Source: an uncultured Litorivicinus sp.
GTDB lineage: Bacteria > Pseudomonadota > Gammaproteobacteria > Pseudomonadales > Litorivicinaceae
DNA length: 11,936 nt
Reading direction: 5' to 3'
Assembly (NCBI GenBank): GCA_938091715.1
Contig: CALKMT010000105.1
Coordinates: 1-11,936, forward strand
The position numbers were made by a program, and so were the translations under genes. Each line of letters starts with the position of its first letter. The stretch's first letter is position 1. Below are positions 6,518 through 11,936 of this stretch, in pieces. The notes under the pieces were generated by a model. It was given only the letters and a program-made list of their open reading frames with translations. It made no database searches and was not told where the DNA came from.

Positions 6518-8107
6518 TTGGCTAAAAGCTACGCTCCTTTTGCATTTGATGTTGTCATCCTTGGCTCTGGCGCTGCCGGTTTAGCCTGCGCCCTGGACTT
6601 GCCGGAACACCTGAGCGTGGCCGTGCTCAGCAAGAATGCCGTCGGGGGTAGCACCCCGTGGGCCCAGGGCGGTATCGCGGCGGTCGTTGAATCGACCGAC
6701 AGCCTGGAAGAGCACATTCAGGACACGCTGATTGCCGGCGCGGGCTTATGCGAAGAACAGGCCGTTCGGCACACCGTGGAATCCGGTGAAGACAGCATCA
6801 ACTGGCTGGTTGAGCAAGGCACCCACTTTGATGAATCCAACGGAAAGTTCCATTTGACCCGCGAGGGCGGCCACAGCCATCGCCGTGTTTTGCACGCCGC
6901 CGACGCAACCGGTGCTGAAATCCACCGCGCCCTGGTGGCCAAGGCTCGCAGCCGCTCAAATATCCGTTTTTTCGACCAACGGGTGGCCGTGGATTTAATC
7001 GTCGACAAACGCCTGCCGGTTAACGAGCGTCGCGTCACCGGCGTCTATGCTTATCATTTGGGCAAATCCCGGGTGCAAACCTTTGCCGCACGGGCGGTGG
7101 TTCTGGCCACCGGCGGCGCCAGCAAAGCGTATTTCTACACGTCAAACCCCTCAGGCGCCTCGGGTGACGGCATCGCAATGGCTTACCGAGCTGGCTGCCG
7201 CGTGGCGAACATGGAATTCAACCAGTTTCACCCCACCTGCCTGCGCCACCCAGACGCCAAAACATTTTTGATCAGCGAGGCCCTGCGCGGTGAGGGCGGC
7301 CGGCTGACCCTGCCCGACGGTGAGCCGTTCATGCAGCGCCACGACCCGAGAGGCGAGCTGGCCCCGCGTGACGTAGTCGCCCGCGCGATCGACTTTGAAA
7401 TGAAACGCCTGGGAGCGGGGCATCTTTACCTGGACATCAGCCACAAACCAGCCAGTTTTATTCAAAAACACTTCCCCACCATCCTTGAGAAGTGTGCGGA
7501 GTACGGCATCGACATGACACGGCAACCGATCCCCGTGGTGCCTGCTGCCCATTACACCTGTGGTGGAGTCATGGTGGACTCACAGGGGCAAACCGATCTG
7601 GCCGGCCTGTATGCCGTCGGCGAGGTCAGCTACACCGGCTTGCACGGCGCCAATCGTATGGCCAGCAACTCGTTACTGGAGTGCATTGTCTGGGGCCGCG
7701 GTGCGGCTGAGCACATTGCCCGCGATACCCTGCCGGCACTGGACTTGGACGCCTATGCGCCATGGGACGACAGCCAAGTTGAGGACTCGGACGAGGACGT
7801 CGTGATCAGCCACAACTGGGACGAAGCGCGGCGATTTATGTGGGACTACGTCGGCATCGTGCGAACGGACAAACGATTGTTACGGGCGCTGCACCGGGTC
7901 GAAATGCTGAAGTCCGAAATTGCCGAGTTCTACACCAACTACACCGTCAGCGGAAACTTGCTGGAGCTGCGAAATTTGGTTCAAGTGGCCGAATTGATGG
8001 TTCGCTGCGCCCTGAAGCGCAAAGAATCCAGAGGACTGCATTACACCCTGGACTACCCCGAAAATCTAGAACCGGGCAAACCCACCATCATAGATCCCGA
8101 GTCCTGA
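6518..8107 (+). CDS. nadB: L-aspartate oxidase (NadB)
   Basis: Flavoenzyme that oxidises L-aspartate to iminoaspartate, the first step of de novo NAD synthesis; NadA then makes quinolinate. It has 529 residues, close to E. coli NadB (540). The FAD dinucleotide-binding motif is GSGAAG (16-21), followed by STPWAQGGIAA and TREGGHSHRRV. Catalytic-type residues are in place: His238 (QFHPT), Arg284 (APRDVVARA), His345 (HYTCGG) and Arg380 (GANRMASNSLLE). The C-terminal helical domain (about 430-529) is complete. The start is a TTG at 6518 with a poor Shine-Dalgarno sequence; no ATG is available before the Rossmann motif. It diverges from rpoE, and the 171-bp gap between them holds only a weak TAAACT -10 candidate at 6482-6487. 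The last 20 bases overlap the convergent ygfX-like gene. The fumarate reductase/SdhA family is related, but these motifs and the position fit NadB. Confidence 0.97.
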   Translation: MAKSYAPFAFDVVILGSGAAGLACALDLPEHLSVAVLSKNAVGGSTPWAQGGIAAVVESTDSLEEHIQDTLIAGAGLCEEQAVRHTVESGEDSINWLVEQGTHFDESNGKFHLTREGGHSHRRVLHAADATGAEIHRALVAKARSRSNIRFFDQRVAVDLIVDKRLPVNERRVTGVYAYHLGKSRVQTFAARAVVLATGGASKAYFYTSNPSGASGDGIAMAYRAGCRVANMEFNQFHPTCLRHPDAKTFLISEALRGEGGRLTLPDGEPFMQRHDPRGELAPRDVVARAIDFEMKRLGAGHLYLDISHKPASFIQKHFPTILEKCAEYGIDMTRQPIPVVPAAHYTCGGVMVDSQGQTDLAGLYAVGEVSYTGLHGANRMASNSLLECIVWGRGAAEHIARDTLPALDLDAYAPWDDSQVEDSDEDVVISHNWDEARRFMWDYVGIVRTDKRLLRALHRVEMLKSEIAEFYTNYTVSGNLLELRNLVQVAELMVRCALKRKESRGLHYTLDYPENLEPGKPTIIDPES

Positions 8108-8315
8108 GCGCCAGTGCCCAACGGCGGTCGGTTTTGCGACTGGGCTGGCGCCAAGCGACGTAGAATCCTTGGCTACAGATCGCCACCACGCACAGGGGGC
8201 TGACCCACTGGCCCAAGACTGGTTTGACCACGCGCCCAGTGGGCGTGATCAGCTGGCCCGCTTGGAAATTCAGATGGGTCAGATCGCCGCGCCAGCGGCG
8301 CAGCGGTAAACGCAT
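8088..8315 (-). CDS. Small YgfX-like protein lacking the membrane hairpin
   Basis: A 75-residue protein whose ATG (8315) overlaps the sdhE stop codon by one base (TAATG), so translation is coupled to sdhE. YgfX (also called CptA) holds this place in E. coli and Pseudomonas. E. coli YgfX is about 135 residues and begins with two membrane segments. Here no hydrophobic pair exists and there is no room upstream for one. What is left resembles only the C-terminal cytoplasmic part: a GQLITPTGRVV strand pair, GQWVSP, a hydrophobic strand near 41-54 and a basic end. The usual D-S-x-x-x-x-x-x-R-x-L-R ending is missing too. The 3' end overlaps nadB by 20 bases. Assignment rests on position and weak resemblance. 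YgfX has been proposed to affect cell division proteins and to work with SdhE; I do not infer a function for this short form. Confidence 0.65.
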   Translation of the reverse strand: MRLPLRRWRGDLTHLNFQAGQLITPTGRVVKPVLGQWVSPLCVVAICSQGFYVAWRQPSRKTDRRWALALRTRDL

Positions 8316-8578
8316 TATTTGACCTGACCGGCGCCGACTTTTTCGTTGACCATGGCCACCACACGGGCGATCCCTGGATCACCAATCGTCAAGGTGCCCT
8401 GTAACCAGCCCCAGATATCGGCGTCCTCGGCATCAATTAAGCGCAGGTAATGGCCCTGATCGTCCTCGGAAAGGGACTTGAAATGATGCTCGGTAAAGGG
8501 ACCCAACAGCACGTCCAGCTCGAGCATTCCCCGGCGGCTGTGCCAGACCAAACGCTTGTAATCGACTTCAGAAATCAT
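8315..8578 (-). CDS. sdhE: FAD assembly factor SdhE (YgfY/CptB family)
   Basis: Small cytoplasmic protein that helps attach FAD covalently to the flavoprotein subunits of succinate dehydrogenase and fumarate reductase. It has 87 residues, the usual size. The hallmark RGMLELD motif (Arg16-Gly17-x-x-Glu20) sits in the first helical part, followed by a helix-rich sequence with LIDAEDADIWGWL. The ATG at 8578 has GGGAG five bases upstream. It is the first gene of a two-gene unit with the ygfX-like gene and is divergent from ygfZ across 77 bases, an arrangement also seen in E. coli. The family was earlier labelled antitoxin CptB; the SdhE role is better supported. Confidence 0.93.
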   Translation of the reverse strand: MISEVDYKRLVWHSRRGMLELDVLLGPFTEHHFKSLSEDDQGHYLRLIDAEDADIWGWLQGTLTIGDPGIARVVAMVNEKVGAGQVK

Positions 8579-8602
8579 GGTGGCTCCCTTGTTTGTCGCG
8601 GC

Positions 8603-8608
8603 ATTGTA
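8603..8608 (-). promoter_or_regulatory. Candidate -10 element for sdhE
   Basis: TACAAT on the minus strand, 24 bases before the sdhE ATG, giving a leader of about 18 nt. The -35 region is only T-rich (TTTTTG, 16-bp spacer) and does not match well. Confidence 0.3.
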
Positions 8609-8655
8609 ACCATCTACGAGGCAACAAAAAGCACTTAGGAAGCTGAACTACGACC

Positions 8656-9438
8656 ATGGCCTACACACTCTCTCCCTGGCGACTGATCAAAATCCACGGC
8701 CGCGACCCGCTAGCCCTGCTGCACGGACAAACCACGGTTGACGTCAAGGGACTGGGTGAAGGTGTCGGGGTCCCTGGTGCGTTGTGCACCCCCAAGGGCC
8801 GTATGGTGGCGAACTTTGGCCTGGCGCTGCACGACGGCGCAGCCTGGATCAGTCTGCCTGAGGATCGAATTGATCCGCTGCACGAAGCCCTGGCCAAGTT
8901 TCTGCCTTTTTTTGGTTGCCAGTTAGACGTAACGGACTGGAAAGGCCTCGGGGATCGCCAACCCATCGACGCGCCGATTCAAATGGATATTGGCGGCTTG
9001 TACGAGGGCTGGGCTCCTGAGGATCAGACCGGTGACGCGGGCTGGGCAGCGCTGCGGATTGAACAGGCATTGGGATGGGTAGACCAGCACAGCCATGAGG
9101 CCTTTACGCCCCAACAACTGCATCTGCAGACCCTTAACGGGATCAGTTTCACAAAGGGGTGTTACACCGGCCAAGAGGTCATCGCCCGCACCGAGCACTT
9201 GGGGGCTGTCAAAAAATACCTGATTCCGGTCACGTTATCGGCTGAAACCGAGATCTGTGACTTGTTTGTTGAAAGCCGAAAAGTCGGGCGCTTGATAAAC
9301 GTATCCGGCACTCAAGGCTTGGCGGTGATCGCAGCCGACACAGGGCCCTGCCAAACAGAATCTGGGGCCCAGGCGATACCCGGTGCCTTGCCCTACCCAA
9401 TCATCAGCCCGATCAAATCCCGGCGAAATCAATCCTAG
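8656..9438 (+). CDS. ygfZ: YgfZ/GcvT-fold protein (tRNA modification and Fe-S cluster maintenance)
   Basis: Folate-binding-type protein that supports certain Fe-S enzymes, including the tRNA methylthiolase MiaB in E. coli. The diagnostic motif KGCYTGQE is at 167-174, with the conserved Cys169, followed by VIARTEHLGAVKKYL. Upstream features of the fold are GQTTVDV (24-30) and a CTPKGRM turn (44-50). It has 260 residues, clearly shorter than E. coli YgfZ (326), mainly because the C-terminal barrel after residue 190 is abbreviated. The ATG at 8656 has AGGA about 15 bases upstream, rather far, so expression may be low. It diverges from sdhE. Its last 26 bases overlap the convergent ung gene. No GcvT role is likely, because no glycine-cleavage genes are nearby and the motif is specific to YgfZ. 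Confidence 0.92.
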   Translation: MAYTLSPWRLIKIHGRDPLALLHGQTTVDVKGLGEGVGVPGALCTPKGRMVANFGLALHDGAAWISLPEDRIDPLHEALAKFLPFFGCQLDVTDWKGLGDRQPIDAPIQMDIGGLYEGWAPEDQTGDAGWAALRIEQALGWVDQHSHEAFTPQQLHLQTLNGISFTKGCYTGQEVIARTEHLGAVKKYLIPVTLSAETEICDLFVESRKVGRLINVSGTQGLAVIAADTGPCQTESGAQAIPGALPYPIISPIKSRRNQS

Positions 9439-10054
9439 GTAAGCCCTGAGAAGCCAGCCATTCGTTAGTTTGGCTAAAGGGCTTCGACCCAAAGAAGCCT
9501 CGCCAGCTAGACAGTGGGCTGGGGTGCGGGGCGGTCAGGACAAGGTGTTTTTCGCTATCAATGCTGGAAGCTAACTGACCCGCTTCCTTGCCCCACAACC
9601 AGAACGCTTTCGAGCGCCCTTGATTCATGGCGTCGATCCAGGACGCCGTAATGCCCTCCCAACCCAACCCTTGATGGCTGCCAGCTTGCCCCGGCGCCAC
9701 CGTCAACACACGGTTCAACAGCAACACACCCTGCTCGGCCCAAGGCAACAACGAGCCCTGAAATGGCGGTTGGCACTGCAGGTCATCGCACATTTCCTTA
9801 AAGATATTCTGTAATGACGGCGGCCAAGCCCCCGAAGCAACCGAGAACGCTAGCCCTTCTGCCTGGCCGGCACCGTGATAAGGGTCCTGACCCAGGATAA
9901 CGACTCGAACCTGCTCGGGCGCGACCGCTTCCAAGGCTCGGTACCAATCGGCTCTGGGCGGCAAGCTGTCCATGGGTAGAGAACGCTCTAAATGCTGCAA
10001 CTGCGCACGCTGCGCCCCCGACAAAAGAGATGCCCAAGCAGTGGGTAAAGGCAT
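9413..10054 (-). CDS. ung: Uracil-DNA glycosylase, family 1 (Ung)
   Basis: Base-excision repair enzyme that removes uracil from DNA arising by cytosine deamination or dUMP incorporation. It has 213 residues (E. coli 229), with shortening at the ends. Motif A GQDPYH carries the catalytic Asp57 (55-60), FSV contains the stacking Phe70, GVLLLN has the uracil-reading Asn114, and HPSPLSSWRGFFGS is the minor-groove loop with His177. The usual family-1 loop reads SAHRGFFG, so SW in place of AH is a mild variation. The ATG at 10054 has GGAG about 11 bases upstream. It converges on ygfZ with a 26-bp overlap and diverges from the acyltransferase across 60 bases. Confidence 0.96.
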   Translation of the reverse strand: MPLPTAWASLLSGAQRAQLQHLERSLPMDSLPPRADWYRALEAVAPEQVRVVILGQDPYHGAGQAEGLAFSVASGAWPPSLQNIFKEMCDDLQCQPPFQGSLLPWAEQGVLLLNRVLTVAPGQAGSHQGLGWEGITASWIDAMNQGRSKAFWLWGKEAGQLASSIDSEKHLVLTAPHPSPLSSWRGFFGSKPFSQTNEWLASQGLPRIDFAGI

Positions 10055-10089
10055 AGCGAAGGGCTCTCCGGCACAGTAAACTCCCGCCC

Positions 10090-10097
10090 AGTATAAA
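10090..10097. promoter_or_regulatory. Overlapping -10 candidates for ung (minus) and the acyltransferase (plus)
   Basis: The 60-bp divergent gap contains AGTATAAA. On the minus strand TATACT (10090-10095) would serve ung with a leader of about 30 nt. On the plus strand TATAAA (10092-10097) would serve the acyltransferase with a leader of only about 10 nt. Neither has a clear -35 box at the right distance. If both are real, the two promoters exclude each other. Confidence 0.3.
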
Positions 10098-10114
10098 ACA
10101 CTGCGAGCGCCAAC

Positions 10115-11206
10115 TTGAGCCTAGACTTTTCAAATATTGCCCCATACTCGGACGAAGACCTTGCCCCTGCCCTGGATCGCTTACTGCAAAGCACACCCTT
10201 CTTGGCCGGGGTGGCGCGCCTAGCCTTGCCCAAAACCAGCATGATCTGGCCGGGCCTGGCACGCACGCTGATCCGCCTGCGTTTATCCAGTCAATTTAAA
10301 CAGCTGCGCACCATCGCTGACCTGCAGGACAAAGTGGCGCCTTTTATGTCTCGCGTGGTTAACACCACCATTGAAAAGCTGGAGATTTCAGGGCTCGATG
10401 CGCTGAAAAAGCGCCCCTACCTGTTTATCTCAAACCATCGCGACATCGTCATGGATCCGGCATTGGTCAACTGGGCGCTGCACTCGGATGGCCGAGAGAC
10501 TGTGCGAATCGCCATTGGCGACAATCTGATCAAGCAACCCTTCGTTGAAGATTTGATGCGTCTGAACAAAAGCTTCATCGTGCGTCGGAACGTGTCTGGC
10601 CCACGGGAATTGGCCAAAGTAGTTGGGCAGTTGTCGAGCTACATCGGGCATTCCCTGTTGCAAGAGCAGCAATCGGTCTGGATTGCCCAAAAAGAGGGCC
10701 GCGCCAAAGACGGCATCGACAAAACCGACCCCGCTATTATCAAAATGATCTCAATGGCCGGACGCAAACACCCAGACGGAGTGGCTGGGTATTTAAAGTC
10801 GTTGCAGATCGTACCGGTGTATATCAGCTATGAAGTGGATCCCTGCGACAGCGCGAAAGCGGTTGAGCTGTGGAAAACCCAAGCCGAAGGCGGGTATGAA
10901 AAAGCGGACAGTGAGGACCTAGAGAACATCGTTCTGGGCATCAAGGGCCAAAAAGGACGGGTCAAGGTGGCCTTTGGGCAGCCGATTCAGGACGAAGACC
11001 TGTTGGCTGATCCTACCGTTCTGGCCGAGGCGATCGATCAGCAGATGATGGCTTTGTACCAACCTTGGGAAACCAATTTAGCCGCGTCCGAACGAATAAA
11101 GGGCCAAAATGGCCCCTCAAAGAAACTGGATGAGCGGTTGGCACATTGCCCAGAACCCGCTCAACCACAGCTGCTGGCCACCTACGCGGCGCCAGAGCAG
11201 AGTTAA
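10115..11206 (+). CDS. PlsC-like (1-acylglycerol-3-phosphate) acyltransferase family protein
   Basis: Predicted glycerolipid acyltransferase of 363 residues, longer than PlsC (about 245). Acyltransferase blocks are visible in order: block I YLFISNHRDIVMDPAL (His108; Asp110 and Asp114), block II LNKSFIVRRN (150-159), block III IAQKEGRAKDG (190-200) and block IV IVPVYISYE (232-240). The spacing between His and the second Asp is one residue longer than the classic H-x4-D. I recall the NHRDIV-x-D form in a distinct subgroup of these enzymes, so it is probably a subfamily trait. The N-terminal ~90 residues are helical and not recognised, and the C-terminal ~50 residues look disordered. No membrane segment is obvious. 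The exact acceptor (glycerol-3-phosphate, lysophosphatidate or another) cannot be told. The start is a TTG at 10115 with weak ribosome binding; its stop codon interlocks with that of tolC (TTAA). Confidence 0.85.
   Translation: MSLDFSNIAPYSDEDLAPALDRLLQSTPFLAGVARLALPKTSMIWPGLARTLIRLRLSSQFKQLRTIADLQDKVAPFMSRVVNTTIEKLEISGLDALKKRPYLFISNHRDIVMDPALVNWALHSDGRETVRIAIGDNLIKQPFVEDLMRLNKSFIVRRNVSGPRELAKVVGQLSSYIGHSLLQEQQSVWIAQKEGRAKDGIDKTDPAIIKMISMAGRKHPDGVAGYLKSLQIVPVYISYEVDPCDSAKAVELWKTQAEGGYEKADSEDLENIVLGIKGQKGRVKVAFGQPIQDEDLLADPTVLAEAIDQQMMALYQPWETNLAASERIKGQNGPSKKLDERLAHCPEPAQPQLLATYAAPEQS
11091..11115 (-). terminator. Candidate intrinsic terminator for tolC, inside the acyltransferase gene
   Basis: On the minus strand GGGCCA, loop TTT, TGGCCC (11101-11115) is followed by TTTATTCGTT. 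It is 88 nt past the tolC stop. The stem is short (6 bp, 5 of them G-C) but perfect, and the U-tract is interrupted. On the plus strand no T-run follows, so it would act only on transcripts coming from tolC. It lies in the non-conserved C-terminal tail of the acyltransferase. Confidence 0.45.
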
Positions 11207-11936
11207 TTCGACATCAATTTTAAGGCAGACAATAACTGCCCCTGCGATGCCGCCAGTTGATGATCCGCGATTACATTGTCCGCCTGTGCGTCGACCATCG
11301 ATGATCGTGCATCGAACAATTCCACTTCCGCATCCAGCACCTCGAGCAAAGAACGTCGGTTGATGGTGAATTGCTGCTGATAGGCGTTCCGGCTGTTATC
11401 GGCAGACTGCACGTAGGTCTGCAAGAAACCGATCTGTTGCGTTGTGGATTGGTATTCATTCCAAGACTGGTGCGTGGCTTCGATTACTTCGCGTTGGGCG
11501 TCATTCAACAGATTTTCGGCCTGAGTCACACGCTCAGCCGATGCCCGCTTTGAAGCCGAGTTCGCCCCGTTGTAAAGCGTCCAGTTCAAACGCAACATCG
11601 CCAGTCGGTCCTTGGACACGTTCTTTATGCCGTCCAAATCTTGGTTGCGACTGGCACCCAGCTCTAAATTGACTCGGGGCATCAACGTACCGTCCGAGCT
11701 TTTAGCCTGACCCATTGCCTCGCGAATGTCCGCCTGCGCTTCAGCGATCACGGGGTGATTGCTGTATGCCATATCAACCGCGGCATCGAGCGATGCAGGA
11801 CGTGACCAATCCATCATAGGCATGACAACGTCCTGCTCAGGAATACTGCCCACCACGCGGTGATAGGTGGCTCGGGCACTCTGCAAGTTTGCCGTCGCAG
11901 CCGATTGGTTCGACAGTGACAGTGCCAAACGACCTT
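11203..11936 (-). CDS. tolC: TolC-family outer-membrane efflux/type I secretion channel, C-terminal part
   Basis: C-terminal ~244 codons of an outer-membrane channel protein; the N-terminus lies beyond the window. TolC-type proteins form the trimeric outer-membrane duct for type I secretion and drug efflux. The visible part covers the second OEP repeat: a helix with NLQSARATYHRVVG, a helical hairpin (SLDAAVDMAYSNHPVIAEAQ), the strand and turn PRVNLELGASRNQ, a second strand RLNWTLYNG, and long coiled-coil helices ending in NRRSLLEVLDAEVELFDAR. That last motif is typical of TolC/LapE-like secretion channels. The reading frame is open to the window edge; the TTG at 11928 is internal, not a start. 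It converges with the acyltransferase, sharing the four bases TTAA between the two stop codons. The partner pump genes are not in view, so efflux and secretion roles cannot be separated. Confidence 0.9.
   Translation of the reverse strand, partial: GRLALSLSNQSAATANLQSARATYHRVVGSIPEQDVVMPMMDWSRPASLDAAVDMAYSNHPVIAEAQADIREAMGQAKSSDGTLMPRVNLELGASRNQDLDGIKNVSKDRLAMLRLNWTLYNGANSASKRASAERVTQAENLLNDAQREVIEATHQSWNEYQSTTQQIGFLQTYVQSADNSRNAYQQQFTINRRSLLEVLDAEVELFDARSSMVDAQADNVIADHQLAASQGQLLSALKLMSN

Noticed and set aside
8108..8151. Inverted repeat GCGCCA...TGGCGC just after the nadB stop, considered as the nadB terminator
   Set aside because: No T-run follows on either strand, the stem is interrupted, and it lies in the coding part of the ygfX-like gene.
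8204..8243. 8-bp inverted repeat CCCACTGG...CCAGTGGG in the ygfX-like gene
   Set aside because: 24-nt loop and no T-run; probably chance within coding sequence.
1..11936. Search by eye for CRISPR arrays, insertion sequences, tRNA genes, attachment sites or a defence or secondary-metabolite cluster
   Set aside because: No spaced repeats, transposase, tRNA-like cloverleaf or cargo genes were seen; all genes are recognisable core functions.

Overview
The window looks like chromosomal housekeeping DNA from a gammaproteobacterium of the Pseudomonadales/Oceanospirillales type. The order rpoE(algU)-rseA(mucA)-rseB(mucB)-rseC(mucC)-mucD-lepA-lepB, with nadB divergent from rpoE and a ygfX-sdhE/ygfZ block beyond nadB, matches what I recall of the Pseudomonas chromosome. 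In that arrangement mucD, rather than the enteric gene order, sits inside the sigma-E operon. No mobile element, tRNA, rRNA or CRISPR array is visible. Coding density is very high, and many starts are TTG or GTG.

Region 1 (1-6346, minus strand) is one long co-directional block. The ECF sigma factor RpoE/AlgU comes first. It is followed by its membrane anti-sigma factor RseA/MucA, the periplasmic co-anti-sigma RseB/MucB, the cysteine-containing membrane protein RseC/MucC and the periplasmic protease MucD. The elongation factor LepA (EF4) and the start of signal peptidase I (LepB, cut by the window edge) complete the block. The first four genes are joined by 4-8 nt overlaps. A sigma-E-like promoter precedes rpoE, which suggests autoregulation. 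The start of rseB encodes a textbook intrinsic-terminator shape. lepA has its own possible promoter.

Region 2 (6347-9438) holds nadB (L-aspartate oxidase, plus strand), which converges with a small ygfX-like/sdhE pair on the minus strand. Divergent from sdhE is ygfZ (Fe-S/folate maintenance protein, plus strand). NadB is a homologue of the succinate dehydrogenase flavoprotein, and SdhE flavinylates that flavoprotein, so the neighbourhood has a flavoprotein theme.

Region 3 (9413-11936) holds ung (uracil-DNA glycosylase, minus), a PlsC-like acyltransferase (plus) and the C-terminal part of a TolC-type outer-membrane channel (minus, cut by the window edge). Genes alternate in strand, and all three convergent pairs (nadB/ygfX, ygfZ/ung, acyltransferase/tolC) overlap at their 3' ends. 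There is therefore no free space for terminators, and at least one candidate terminator (for tolC) lies inside the opposing gene.

I see no undescribed multi-gene system here. The points most worth a second look are the terminator-like hairpin inside the rseB signal-peptide coding region, a 75-residue YgfX-like protein without the usual membrane hairpin, and a His-to-Pro change in the LepA P-loop. No stretch longer than about 300 bases lacks a gene; the longest gap is 6347-6517, between rpoE and nadB.
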